From positions 1,240,001 through 1,304,000 of the forward strand of contig NZ_CP064955.1 of NCBI RefSeq assembly GCF_011038645.2: DNA of 64,000 bases, written 5' to 3'. This document shows positions 1 to 7,425 of the stretch, in pieces. The position numbers and the translations under genes were made by a program. Within the stretch, counting starts at the first letter, position 1, and each line of letters begins with the position of its first letter. Below the pieces are notes generated by a model. That model worked only from the letters and a program-made list of their open reading frames with translations. It ran no database searches and was not told where the DNA came from. The DNA comes from Corynebacterium qintianiae. GTDB taxonomy: Bacteria > Actinomycetota > Actinomycetes > Mycobacteriales > Mycobacteriaceae.

Positions 1-1155
1 GTGGGTGGTCCACGTGTTCAGGCGGTCCACCTCGTCGAGGCGCGCCTGAACCGGTGTGAACTGCGTGTCGGGGTTCTTCTGGAAAGCGATGAAGATGAGG
101 CCCGCGTTGGACAACGCGCCGCTGCCCGGCTCGGGCGGCAGGTTGTAGTTGTACGGCCTGCGCTTGAAACGCTGCTCCGGGTGGTCGGCCGGCGGCATGG
201 CGCGGGCCATGTGGGAGTTCTTATCTATCACGGGCAGGCCGTACTGATCTGTGGCTTCCATATCGGGCGCGGCGAACTCATCCCCGCCTGTCAGCGGGGA
301 GCCGTCGTCAAGCGTGCGCCCCACGGCCTCCTCGCGCGACGCGCGGTCGAGCAGCTCCCACTCGTCGAGGTTCATCGCGATGCGGCGCACCACGAGCGAG
401 GTGCTGCCTGCGACACCCTCGGGCTCGTCTATCCACACCTGCTCAGCGAATTCCTCGTCGGCATGCGGGTTGACGGTCCCGTCAACCTGGCCGAACAGGT
501 TGCGCGGGGTCTGCCCTTTCGGAATCGCCCCGTAGGCGTTCATGAACCCCTGCTGCACCCACTTGGTGTCGACGTAATCCATTCCGGCGCGGGTCATGTG
601 CCGCATTGCCCACGCGCCCATCACCGGATCGTCGGAGCAGATCTGCAGGACGAGGTCTGTCTGGCCCCACTTTTCCTCGAGCTGGTCGCGGGTGAATTCG
701 GGAATGTCGTGGAGCCACTCGGGTTTGCGGCCCGGCGCGGCGATGTCGAAGACCCGCTCGCCGAACCCGCAGGTGATGGTGAGGTTTGCCGGCCATTCGT
801 TCATCTCGGGCTCAAGGCTGCCGAGGGGCGTCTCACCGGAGCAGAGGGCCCGGGCGTCGGCCGTCCACACGCGCATGAGGCGTGTGATCGCCGGGCCGTC
901 GGCACGCTCGCGGAGGTTGAAGCCGATGAGATTCAGCGAGGCCTGCGTAGGCGTGTCGATTCCCGCCTGGTGGGGCCCATCGAACTCGACGATCGCGTCT
1001 CTCAGCGGCTGCGGCGTGTCGTCGGAGTTGCTGGGCGGCTCGCTTGTCGACGCCCCTCCCGCGTCCCGCTTCGAACACGACGCCAGCGCACCCGCCGACG
1101 CCGCCGTTGCGGCGGTAGCGGAACCGGCGAGGAAGAGTCGGCGGGAGACTGTCAT
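1..1155 (-). CDS. Dyp-type haem peroxidase, Tat-exported (3' end outside window)
   Basis: The frame is open from the ATG at 1155 to the left edge, so 385 codons are visible and the C-terminus is missing. The N-terminus carries a twin-arginine motif (SRRLFLAG) followed by a hydrophobic stretch and a lipobox-like LASC, so the protein is probably Tat-exported and perhaps lipid-anchored. The DyP signature GQVDG (distal Asp), a downstream KNSHMAR segment that fits the proximal haem His, and a FKRRP segment that fits the distal Arg are all present. DyPs oxidise substrates with H2O2. The gene follows copC and a PCu(A)C chaperone by 9 bp, so a copper-linked extracellular role is likely. EfeB-type deferrochelatase is the alternative, but no efeU or efeO is visible here. 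Confidence 0.9.
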   Translation of the reverse strand, partial: MTVSRRLFLAGSATAATAASAGALASCSKRDAGGASTSEPPSNSDDTPQPLRDAIVEFDGPHQAGIDTPTQASLNLIGFNLRERADGPAITRLMRVWTADARALCSGETPLGSLEPEMNEWPANLTITCGFGERVFDIAAPGRKPEWLHDIPEFTRDQLEEKWGQTDLVLQICSDDPVMGAWAMRHMTRAGMDYVDTKWVQQGFMNAYGAIPKGQTPRNLFGQVDGTVNPHADEEFAEQVWIDEPEGVAGSTSLVVRRIAMNLDEWELLDRASREEAVGRTLDDGSPLTGGDEFAAPDMEATDQYGLPVIDKNSHMARAMPPADHPEQRFKRRPYNYNLPPEPGSGALSNAGLIFIAFQKNPDTQFTPVQARLDEVDRLNTWTTH

Positions 1156-1164
1156 GGCTTGAGA

Positions 1165-1761
1165 CTAGTGGTGCTCGTGGCCCTCGTGGGAGCCGTGGCC
1201 CTCGTGGGAGCCGTGGCCGGTCATCTCGCCGTCCTCGCCGTAGTTCTCCTCGCCCGGGATCAAGGAGCGCACCGCGACGCCGGGGACCTGGATCTCACCC
1301 TTGTCGGTCTCGAGTGTGAGGTCAACGGTGTCACCGGCGGGAATCTCGGCCGGGAAATCGAGAACCATGAGGTGGAAACCACCGGGAGCAAGCTCGACCG
1401 CTTCACCGGCGGGGATGGTAAGGCCCCCTTCGACGGGGCTCATCTTTCCGTCCTCGGTCTTGTGGATCTCGTAGCGGGCATCACCCAGCGAGGATGAAAA
1501 CCCGGTGACGGTGACGTCCTCGTCCGTGGGGTTGCGCAGGGTGCCGAAGATCGCGGTCATGGGCATGTCCGCTCCCGCCTCCTTGGCGCGAACGACGGCG
1601 TTGTCGAACTCGAGGGTGTTGGACACTGCGGTCTGGGTGGATGTTTCTTCCGACGTTGCCGAGGCTGCGGGTTCAGCAGCGTGTTCGCTCGGGCTGCATC
1701 CTGAGGCAAGGAGCGCTGCGGAAGCGAGTACGGCGGTGGCGGCAAGGGCGCGGTTATGCAT
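1165..1761 (-). CDS. PCu(A)C-family periplasmic copper chaperone (lipoprotein)
   Basis: This 198-residue protein has a lipoprotein signal peptide with lipobox LASGC near residue 22. The core shows the PCu(A)C copper signature: a His (EIHKTEDGKM) ten residues before a Met, then a later GFHLM (HxM) in a sheet-rich domain. The C-terminus is a His-rich tail with repeated GSHEGH units ending in HEHH, which could add metal sites. Family members bind Cu(I)/Cu(II) outside the membrane and pass copper to cuproenzymes. It lies between copC and the DyP gene on the same strand with gaps of 28 and 9 bp, so the three are almost certainly co-transcribed. Confidence 0.9.
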   Translation of the reverse strand: MHNRALAATAVLASAALLASGCSPSEHAAEPAASATSEETSTQTAVSNTLEFDNAVVRAKEAGADMPMTAIFGTLRNPTDEDVTVTGFSSSLGDARYEIHKTEDGKMSPVEGGLTIPAGEAVELAPGGFHLMVLDFPAEIPAGDTVDLTLETDKGEIQVPGVAVRSLIPGEENYGEDGEMTGHGSHEGHGSHEGHEHH

Positions 1762-1789
1762 GAAAATTACTCCTGGGGTTATCGGTCAG

Positions 1790-2401
1790 TTAATTAGCGG
1801 GCTTTTCCGGGGTTTCGGCGTCGAGCTTGCGTGTCCTGCCCGCGCGGGCGATGGCCGCGGCCGCGACTGCGGCGACAGCCAAGACCCCGATCAGAGCCCA
1901 GAGCCACGTCATATTTCTGGCGGACTCCTCCTGGTTACTGCCCGCTTCCCCACCCGCGGCCACGGGCTGGTCCGCAGAAGTTCCAGCTGCCTCAGCGCTT
2001 GCCGGGGCGTAGGTGAAGGAGGTCATTCCCTTCGTCGCATGCCCGTCAGAGGAGATGATCTGGAACCCGATGCGGTAGTCACCGGGTTCCGCCTGCACGC
2101 CCTCCGGCACCTCGAGCGAGACTTGGCGGCCCTGAACCGTCGGCTCCCCCGAAAACAGCACCTCATCGGTGTCGGCGCGCGTCACGGCGAATGTGTTGAA
2201 TCCTTCCTGCACCTCACCCGAGAAATCGAGGGTGAGTGTGTCCGGGAAATCCTGGACGGTTTCGCCGTCCGCCGGTGACCCGCCGACGACCGCATCGTGC
2301 GCGAGCGCGAGTGGCGCAGTTGCCACCGACAGACCTGCTGCCATGGCTACCGCGGTGATGCCCCGACGTGCGCGGTGCGTGGTGGTGGACGAGGTCCGCA
2401 T
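1790..2401 (-). CDS. copC: CopC-domain copper-binding protein with C-terminal membrane anchor
   Basis: The ATG at 2401 is preferred over an upstream in-frame ATG at 2437 because AAGGAG lies 8 nt before it. The 203-residue product has a signal peptide predicted to be cut after ALA, leaving a mature N-terminal His (HDAVVGG). That His, together with the later DGHATKG, is the copper site typical of CopC. After the domain come a low-complexity linker, one transmembrane helix (TWLWALIGVLAVAAVAAAAIA) and a basic cytoplasmic tail, so copper is probably held at the outer face of the membrane. It is the first gene of the copper/DyP operon. Confidence 0.9.
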   Translation of the reverse strand: MRTSSTTTHRARRGITAVAMAAGLSVATAPLALAHDAVVGGSPADGETVQDFPDTLTLDFSGEVQEGFNTFAVTRADTDEVLFSGEPTVQGRQVSLEVPEGVQAEPGDYRIGFQIISSDGHATKGMTSFTYAPASAEAAGTSADQPVAAGGEAGSNQEESARNMTWLWALIGVLAVAAVAAAAIARAGRTRKLDAETPEKPAN

Positions 2402-2535
2402 AAACAAAACTCCTTGGTGTTGCTCCGTGATGGTCACATTAATAGTCGGTTAACAAACGGTGTTAGTTCCAGCCGTGACGTACCCCACAGACGGCTTGAC
2501 GCGCTCTCTAACACATGGGCCGACTTCCCCAACCG

Positions 2536-3639
2536 CTAACCGCACCCCAAATCGAAGGTCTCCGGCTGTGCCAGAGGTTCGGCGCGCTGGACCTCCTCGC
2601 TGTAGTCCACTTCCAGCTTGGTGTACACCTCCAGGTTGTAACCGCACGAGCGTTTCTCGCTGGCGCTGACGTCCGCGGGGAAAGTGTGGAACGTACCGCC
2701 CGCGCAATCCGGGTCGCACTCGTTGATCGACGCGGTGCCGACGGCGGTGGCAAGCGCCGATTCCCACCCATTCCACTGCAAATCCGTCAGGAGGTAGTTG
2801 TTGTCCGCGCACGTAAGCGAGATCTCGCTGGGCCCGGCCACACCTGTGATGTTGACGCAGCTGACGATTCCCGCCGCGTCCACCGTGGTCACCACACCCG
2901 GTGCAACAAGGTTTGTCACGGACACGAGCTGACCCGTCTCGGGCAACAGCGTGAACGTGAGGTCCTCCTCCTTGCGCTCAATGGTCACCGCGTTGCCCTC
3001 GCGTTGACTTTCCCAGTCCACGACCCTGCTGCCCTCGGCCTGCGCGATGAATGCGTACAGGTCCCGCTGGTGGCCCGCCGTCAGTCCCGGGCTCAGCAAC
3101 ATTTCAAGCGCGGTCCGCACTGACTTCCCGGGCAGAAGCTCAGGGATGTCCGCGTCGGGGTCGAGCGGCCGCTGGTCCCTGATGTCACCGGCTGCTGTAG
3201 CGAGCTCGGCCGGCAAGTCACCGATATCCTCCTGGTTGACCTCCACGGTGCCCGAGGCGTCGGTGCGCAGAACGCTGACTACGCTCGCCTCACCGATCGA
3301 ATCGACGCGGCGCAGGTAGTCGGCACTGGTCACGCTCGCCATTTGCGGCTTGCTTGCCGACGCCTCCGCAGCCCGCGTCAGCGCCTCCTCCGCCTGAGCC
3401 CGCGCCCGCTGTTGCGGCACTACGCCGACCCCGAGACCGACAACAAGCACCAGCGCCGCGGCGGCGCCGAGCCAGGGCACCCAGGGCAGGCCACGGGGGC
3501 GTCGAGAAGCTCGCGGCTGGGCCATGACGGCCTCAAGCGTCTCGTCCGCGCGCGCCTGCTGAGCGGGAGTCAGCGCGTCGTCCGGGACGGGGTTTGCGCG
3601 CCGGAGCAGGAACAGGCTGTCATCTTCGTTGTATGTCAT
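2536..3639 (-). CDS. Membrane protein of CU044_5270 type, putative anti-sigma partner of the ECF factor
   Basis: This 367-residue protein has a cytoplasmic N-terminal segment of about 50 residues, one strongly hydrophobic helix (about residues 52-76, PWVPWLGAAAALVLVVGLGV) and a large extracytoplasmic domain with several Cys. Its start overlaps the stop of the upstream ECF sigma gene by 4 bp, so the two are translationally coupled. The layout of cytoplasmic arm, single helix and exported sensor domain, coupled to a sigma gene, is that of membrane anti-sigma factors. The C-terminal region resembles actinobacterial CU044_5270-family proteins, whose biochemical role is not established. I do not see a classical HxxxCxxC zinc anti-sigma motif. 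Confidence 0.7.
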   Translation of the reverse strand: MTYNEDDSLFLLRRANPVPDDALTPAQQARADETLEAVMAQPRASRRPRGLPWVPWLGAAAALVLVVGLGVGVVPQQRARAQAEEALTRAAEASASKPQMASVTSADYLRRVDSIGEASVVSVLRTDASGTVEVNQEDIGDLPAELATAAGDIRDQRPLDPDADIPELLPGKSVRTALEMLLSPGLTAGHQRDLYAFIAQAEGSRVVDWESQREGNAVTIERKEEDLTFTLLPETGQLVSVTNLVAPGVVTTVDAAGIVSCVNITGVAGPSEISLTCADNNYLLTDLQWNGWESALATAVGTASINECDPDCAGGTFHTFPADVSASEKRSCGYNLEVYTKLEVDYSEEVQRAEPLAQPETFDLGCG

Positions 3640-4118
3640 CGCGTGACTCCGGTTGTCTCGTTCAGCAGGTCAGCAAGGCGCGTGCGTGCGAGGTGCAAGC
3701 GGACGCGCGCGGCGTTCTCCTTGATTCCGAGCACGGCGGCGATTTCCGCGGGCCGCAGGTTCTCCCAGGCGTACAGAGTGATGATTTCGCGGTCCGTCTC
3801 GTTCAGTGCTCGCAGGGCCCGGCTGATGTCCACTTCCGCCGCCGCGTACGTCTCCGCCGACGGAGCGGCCCATGCGCTCTCCGCGACATCGTCGAGGGGC
3901 ACCGATTCGCGGCGCCGGCGGTAGTGTTCCAGCACGACGTTCCGGGCGATGCCGTAGAGCCACGGCATCGCGTCCGCACCGCGTGGAGGCCAGCCAGACC
4001 AGGCGCGGGCGAACACGTCCGCGCACAAGTCCTCCGCTACGGAATCGTCGGTGCGGCGGCGCAGGTACGCCAGAACGCGCGGGTAGCACAACCTGTAAGC
4101 GGTCTCGAAATGCTGCAT
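3636..4118 (-). CDS. ECF (sigma-70 group 4) RNA polymerase sigma factor
   Basis: This 160-residue protein is of normal ECF length. Region 2 (about residues 5-75) includes AEDLCADVFARAW and the DNA-melting segment AMPWLYGIARNVVLEHYRRR. Region 4 (about 100-155) contains the helix-turn-helix RPAEIAAVLGIKENAARVRLHLARTRL. It lies 16 bp downstream of a small secreted-protein gene and overlaps the membrane anti-sigma-like gene by 4 bp, which suggests a three-gene unit regulating an envelope response. The subgroup and target promoter cannot be read from this sequence alone. Residues that pack against an anti-sigma factor are not evident. Confidence 0.92.
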   Translation of the reverse strand: MQHFETAYRLCYPRVLAYLRRRTDDSVAEDLCADVFARAWSGWPPRGADAMPWLYGIARNVVLEHYRRRRESVPLDDVAESAWAAPSAETYAAAEVDISRALRALNETDREIITLYAWENLRPAEIAAVLGIKENAARVRLHLARTRLADLLNETTGVTR

Positions 4119-4134
4119 ATGTGTCGCAGGATAC

Positions 4135-4515
4135 CTACGAGGCGTCCGCCGCCGTGCCGTTGCCGGCGTCCGGAAACACGGCGGTGGCGGTGGTGCCCGA
4201 GGCGCAGGTGACTGTGACCGTGTGGGCGCCGTCGGCCGGACCCGGCCCGATCTGCGCCGGAGCAGTGACGTAACCGATCAGCTCGCCCGTGTCGGCGGCC
4301 GGGGTCATCACTGCGTCGGCTCCGAAAGACGTGGTCAGCGTGGCGCGGGTGTCGTTAGCTGCGCATGGGGAGCTCACCATAATCTCGGCCCCCGGCTTCA
4401 GCGCGTCGTGGATTGTGAAGGCGTTGTCCTGGGGGAACCCCACCGCGGTCGGCACTGCGATAGCGACTGAGGCGACGGCGGCGCCTGCGGCGAGCGTCCA
4501 GTTCTTCTTCGTCAT
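4135..4515 (-). CDS. Small secreted protein of unknown function upstream of the ECF sigma gene
   Basis: A good ribosome site (AAGGAG, 6 nt before ATG) precedes this 126-residue ORF. The N-terminus is a clear Sec signal peptide (KK, then AAGAAVASVAIAVPTAVG). The mature part is about 100 residues, Ala/Thr-rich, with two Cys (SPCAAND and VTCASG) that could form one disulfide in an Ig-like or small beta domain. I do not recognise a family. Because it is the first gene of the ECF sigma/anti-sigma unit, it may be a target or a co-sensor of that system; this is inferred from position only. Confidence 0.75.
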   Translation of the reverse strand: MTKKNWTLAAGAAVASVAIAVPTAVGFPQDNAFTIHDALKPGAEIMVSSPCAANDTRATLTTSFGADAVMTPAADTGELIGYVTAPAQIGPGPADGAHTVTVTCASGTTATAVFPDAGNGTAADAS

Positions 4516-4850
4516 GATGATCTCCTTCGAGGTTGGCCCGCTTTCTCGCGGGCGTTCATCACGTTTGTGACGCTTAACGACGCCCCATTACACGCACCTG
4601 CAATATTTTTGCGCGCTCGCCCCTAAAATTGCGCTCCCCCTAAACCCACAAAGGTAAACTTTCGGGCATTCCGCCTAAAATTGCAGCAATTTCGGGGTGT
4701 AAGGGTTTTGGGGAGAAAGGTTTAGGGAGAAAACCCCCACGATTGCCCAGGCAAGTAAACGGTGATACGGCCAAACCCTCCGCACCACGCACGCACGACG
4801 AAAGATGGCCTTAAACACAAAAAAGGCGCTGCGAACAGCGCCCTTATCCG
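4516..4850. other. 335-bp AT-richer intergenic region with direct and inverted repeats
   Basis: No credible coding sequence lies here. The stretch holds the promoter and leader of the sigma operon and, at its right end, the terminator of tRNA-Val. CCTAAAATTGC occurs at 4622-4632 and 4674-4684, and AAATTGC-A-GCAATTT (4678-4692) is a perfect inverted repeat. CCCTAAACC (4638-4646) faces GGTTTAGGG (4719-4727). This could be a repressor or sigma-factor region or the remnant of a small element. Confidence 0.5.
4825..4842 (-). terminator. Rho-independent terminator of tRNA-Val(CAC)
   Basis: GGCGCTG (4825-4831), loop CGAA, CAGCGCC (4836-4842) form a perfect 7-bp stem. Read on the minus strand the hairpin is followed by a T-rich run (TTTTTTGTGTTT). 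It lies 9 bp past the 3' end of the minus-strand tRNA. Confidence 0.85.
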
Positions 4851-4922
4851 TGGTCCTAGCTGGGTTCGAACCAGCGACCTTTCCGGTGTGAACGGAACGC
4901 TCTTCCACTGAGCTATAGGACC
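4851..4922 (-). tRNA. tRNA-Val (anticodon CAC)
   Basis: The reverse complement folds as a full cloverleaf: acceptor GGTCCTA/TAGGACC, anticodon stem TTCCG/CGGAA with loop TTCACAC (anticodon CAC, reading GTG), and T arm GCTGG-TTCGAAC-CCAGC. The discriminator is A, followed by the genomic bases CGG rather than an encoded CCA. Confidence 0.95.
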
Positions 4923-5068
4923 GAATCTGGATTGCTACATTACACCGCCCCACCCACGCGCCCTAATCCGCAGGTCATTGAGCGTTTGGCGGGCAAGGTG
5001 CACGGTGGGTTAACAACACGCATGTAATTTAGAGAAACCCAGTCGAATGCGCCCCTGACCTTGGCGAT

Positions 5069-5096
5069 TTGTGAAACGCGCGGGCAAACAGATAAT
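5069..5096 (+). promoter_or_regulatory. Probable housekeeping promoter of the six-tRNA cluster
   Basis: TTGTGA at 5069-5074 and GATAAT at 5091-5096 with a 16-bp spacer resemble a SigA promoter. The predicted transcript would start about 25-30 nt before the first tRNA-Gly. No other gene lies between this site and the tRNAs. Confidence 0.6.
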
Positions 5097-5130
5097 GTTC
5101 TATCTCGCACAACACGACAGAGTGGTGCAT

Positions 5131-5203
5131 GCGGATGTAGCGCAGTTGGTAGCGCATCACCTTGCCAAGGTGAGGGTCGCGAGTTCGAGTCTCGTCATCC
5201 GCT
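5131..5203 (+). tRNA. tRNA-Gly (anticodon GCC), copy 1
   Basis: Acceptor GCGGATG pairs with CATCCGC. The anticodon arm is TCACC-TTGCCAA-GGTGA (GCC) and the T arm GCGAG-TTCGAGT-CTCGT. The discriminator T is followed by CTC, so CCA is not encoded, unlike copies 2 and 3. Confidence 0.95.
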
Positions 5204-5229
5204 CTCGGTTCTTCAGAACCGGAGTGCAA

Positions 5230-5304
5230 GCGCGTTTAGCTCAGCGGGAGAGCGCTTCCCTGACACGGAAGAGGTCACTGGTTCAATCCCAGTATCGCGC
5301 ACCA
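5230..5304 (+). tRNA. tRNA-Val (anticodon GAC), copy 1
   Basis: The anticodon arm is CTTCC-CTGACAC-GGAAG (GAC) and the 3' end ATCGCGCA plus encoded CCA. The acceptor 5' strand is GCGCGTT, giving a T-T mismatch at pair 6-67. The second copy (5523) has GCGCGAT and pairs perfectly. Confidence 0.93.
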
Positions 5305-5321
5305 AGGGTGTACACCCTTTT

Positions 5322-5397
5322 GCGGATGTAGCGCAGTTGGTAGCGCATCACCTTGCCAAGGTGAGGGTCGCGAGTTCGAGTCTCGTCATCCGCTCCA
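5322..5397 (+). tRNA. tRNA-Gly (anticodon GCC), copy 2
   Basis: The body is identical to copy 1 but followed by an encoded CCA. It is separated from tRNA-Val copy 1 by a palindromic spacer, AAGGGTGTACACCCTT, plus TT. Confidence 0.95.
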
Positions 5398-5430
5398 AGT
5401 ACGTAACGCGTACTTTGGAGGTAACTCCAC

Positions 5431-5501
5431 GGTGGATTGGTCGAGTGGTTAGGCAACGGTCTGCAAAACCGTGTACACGGGTTCGATTCCCGTATCCACC
5501 T
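5431..5501 (+). tRNA. tRNA-Cys (anticodon GCA)
   Basis: Acceptor GGTGGAT pairs with ATCCACC. The anticodon arm is ACGGT-CTGCAAA-ACCGT (GCA) and the T arm ACGGG-TTCGATT-CCCGT. The discriminator is T and CCA is not fully encoded (CCG follows). Confidence 0.95.
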
Positions 5502-5522
5502 CCGAGCCAACACTGGCTTCGA

Positions 5523-5597
5523 GCGCGATTAGCTCAGCGGGAGAGCGCTTCCCTGACACGGAAGAGGTCACTGGTTCAATCCCAGTATCGCGCACCA
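5523..5597 (+). tRNA. tRNA-Val (anticodon GAC), copy 2
   Basis: Acceptor GCGCGAT pairs perfectly with ATCGCGC and CCA is encoded. It differs from copy 1 by one visible base, at acceptor position 6. Confidence 0.95.
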
Positions 5598-5614
5598 AGG
5601 GTATACACCCTTTT

Positions 5615-5690
5615 GCGGATGTAGCGCAGTTGGTAGCGCATCACCTTGCCAAGGTGAGGGTCGCGAGTTCGAGTCTCGTCATCCGCTCCA
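5615..5690 (+). tRNA. tRNA-Gly (anticodon GCC), copy 3
   Basis: The body is identical to the other two Gly copies, with encoded CCA. The spacer before it (AAGGGTATACACCCTT plus TT) is a one-base variant of the spacer between Val copy 1 and Gly copy 2, as expected if the Val-Gly pair was duplicated. Confidence 0.95.
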
Positions 5691-5807
5691 CGCTGCACTC
5701 AAGCCCCGGAATCCCCTCGATCCCGGGGCTGTCGCATTTCTCGCATCTGCCCCGCAACCGGCGAGGGCGCACCTACTCCAGCCGCCCGCACCGGTACGGT
5801 GTGTGCC

Positions 5808-7034
5808 ATGACAAAGCTCGACTCCGTCTGGGTCGCAGACGCACCCCGCGAAAGTGCCGCGTCCACAAGGTCAGTTGCCAACTTCGTCGCCTGGCCCGCC
5901 GCGGTGTTGATCGTCATCCACAGACTCTTCGTATTGGCCTGGACAGGCTCGCTTACCGACGACTTCACCACCGTGTGGTCCGCCGCCCGGCGCTTCGTCG
6001 ACCGGGTTCCCGTGTACAACGAGACTTACCACCACGTGGATCCCCACTATCTGTACAACCCGGGGGCGACGCTGCTGCTGTCCCCTCTCGGGCTCGCACC
6101 TAGCGTGGAGGCGGCCCGCCCGCTGTTCATCTTGGTCAACGCCGCCGCCATCATCGCCGCGTTGGCGTGGTTGACCCTGCGCTCCGGGTTCAAGCTGTCT
6201 CATCCGGTGTTCCCGTTCGTCATCTTCCTTGCGTTTCTCACAGAATCGGTGACCAACACCCTGGTGTTCTCGAACATCAACGGCATCCTGCTTCTCGCGC
6301 TGGTGGCCTATCTCGACCTCTTCCTCCGCGGCCGGCCGTGGGCGGCGGGGGTGATCCTCGGTCTCGCGATCGTGGTCAAGCCAATGCTGGCACCTCTGAT
6401 CGTCCTCCCGTTGATGCGGCTCGACTGGAAAGCACCGGCAGCCGCGGTGGCCGTCCCGGTTCTGCTCAACCTTGCCGCGTGGCCGGTCACCCCCGGCGCA
6501 CGCGACTATGTGGACACCGTCATGCCCTACCTTGGCGTCACCCGCGACTACGCAAACGCGTCTCTGGCCGGCTTCGCCGCCTACTACGGCATGCCGGGCT
6601 GGCTGCACGCGATCTTCTTTGTCATCCTGGCCGGGGCTGTCGCTATTGCCGTGATTGGCCTGGCCCGCTTCCGCTTCAGCGACGAATGGATGTGGGCCGC
6701 GACCACCTCCGGGGTGCTCATCGCGGGGGTCTGCATGCTCTCCTCCCTCGGGCAGGCCTACTACTCCATGATGCTGCTTCCCGCGATCTTCACCGTCTTC
6801 CGCCGTTTCAGCCCCATGCACACCGCGCCAGTCTGGGCGGGAATAGTTGTCTTCTTTTCGCCGTTGCAATGGGCGACATCCAAGATCCCCAACACGGGAG
6901 CAACGCTCGACATCGTGTTAGTCACCATCGCATGGACGGTGTTCATCGTCTCTATCGCGGCATGGGTAGTGTCGGTGTCAACGATTCGGAAGGAAACATC
7001 ACATGTCCCAGGAGAACTACCTCAACTGGACTGA
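5808..7034 (+). CDS. aftC: AftC-like alpha-(1,3)-arabinofuranosyltransferase (GT87/DUF2029 membrane protein)
   Basis: This 408-residue polytopic protein has about 10 hydrophobic helices and a short polar N-terminus. An early loop contains SLTDDF, where GT-C glycosyltransferases place their acidic residue. In mycolic-acid bacteria the gene next to msrB is aftC (Rv2673), which adds alpha-1,3 arabinofuranosyl branches to cell-wall arabinan from decaprenyl-phosphoarabinose; assignment rests on family plus this synteny. The ATG at 5808 is chosen over GTG 5799 because TACGGT lies 7 nt before it, consistent with a leaderless transcript. The 3' end overlaps msrB by 32 bp in another frame. Confidence 0.85.
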   Translation: MTKLDSVWVADAPRESAASTRSVANFVAWPAAVLIVIHRLFVLAWTGSLTDDFTTVWSAARRFVDRVPVYNETYHHVDPHYLYNPGATLLLSPLGLAPSVEAARPLFILVNAAAIIAALAWLTLRSGFKLSHPVFPFVIFLAFLTESVTNTLVFSNINGILLLALVAYLDLFLRGRPWAAGVILGLAIVVKPMLAPLIVLPLMRLDWKAPAAAVAVPVLLNLAAWPVTPGARDYVDTVMPYLGVTRDYANASLAGFAAYYGMPGWLHAIFFVILAGAVAIAVIGLARFRFSDEWMWAATTSGVLIAGVCMLSSLGQAYYSMMLLPAIFTVFRRFSPMHTAPVWAGIVVFFSPLQWATSKIPNTGATLDIVLVTIAWTVFIVSIAAWVVSVSTIRKETSHVPGELPQLD

Positions 7035-7422
7035 GGAGAAGTGGCGCGAGAAGCTTAGCCCCGAGGAGTACTTTGTCCTGCGCGAGGCGGGTACGGAGCG
7101 CCCCGGCGTCGGCGAGTACACGGACACCAAGACCGAGGGCGTCTACAGCTGCCGCGCGTGCGGCGCGGAGCTGTTCCGCTCCACGGAGAAATTCGAGTCC
7201 CACTGCGGGTGGCCGTCCTTCTTCAGTCCCCTCGCCGGCGACACCATCATCGAGCGCGAGGACCGCAGCATGGGAATGACCCGCACCGAGGTGCTCTGTG
7301 CCAACTGCGAGTCCCACCTCGGCCACGTATTCGCGGGCGAGGGCTACAACACCCCGACCGACCTGCGCTACTGCATCAATTCGATCTCGCTGACGCTGGA
7401 GGAAAAGCCGGTCGAGGGCTAG
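7003..7422 (+). CDS. msrB: Peptide-methionine (R)-S-oxide reductase MsrB
   Basis: This 139-residue protein is a complete SelR domain. Zinc is held by Cys50/Cys53 (CRAC) and Cys99/Cys102 (CANC). The catalytic Cys124 is in RYCIN near the C-terminus, and Cys68 in SHCGWPSF is placed to act as resolving Cys. It reduces methionine-R-sulfoxide in oxidised proteins using thioredoxin or mycoredoxin-type donors. The start, with GGAAGG upstream inside the aftC coding region, gives a 32-bp overlap, so translation is probably coupled to aftC. Confidence 0.97.
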   Translation: MSQENYLNWTEEKWREKLSPEEYFVLREAGTERPGVGEYTDTKTEGVYSCRACGAELFRSTEKFESHCGWPSFFSPLAGDTIIEREDRSMGMTRTEVLCANCESHLGHVFAGEGYNTPTDLRYCINSISLTLEEKPVEG

Positions 7423-7425
7423 CTT

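Noticed and set aside
1..1497. 498-codon plus-strand open frame at the left edge
   Set aside because: It is antisense to the DyP and PCu(A)C genes, has no start context, and its translation is Arg/Val-rich as expected of a high-GC shadow frame.
4675..5624. Short frames across the tRNA genes reading phrases such as ADVAQLVAHHLAKVRVASSS
   Set aside because: These are translations of the tRNA sequences themselves, a well-known artefact.
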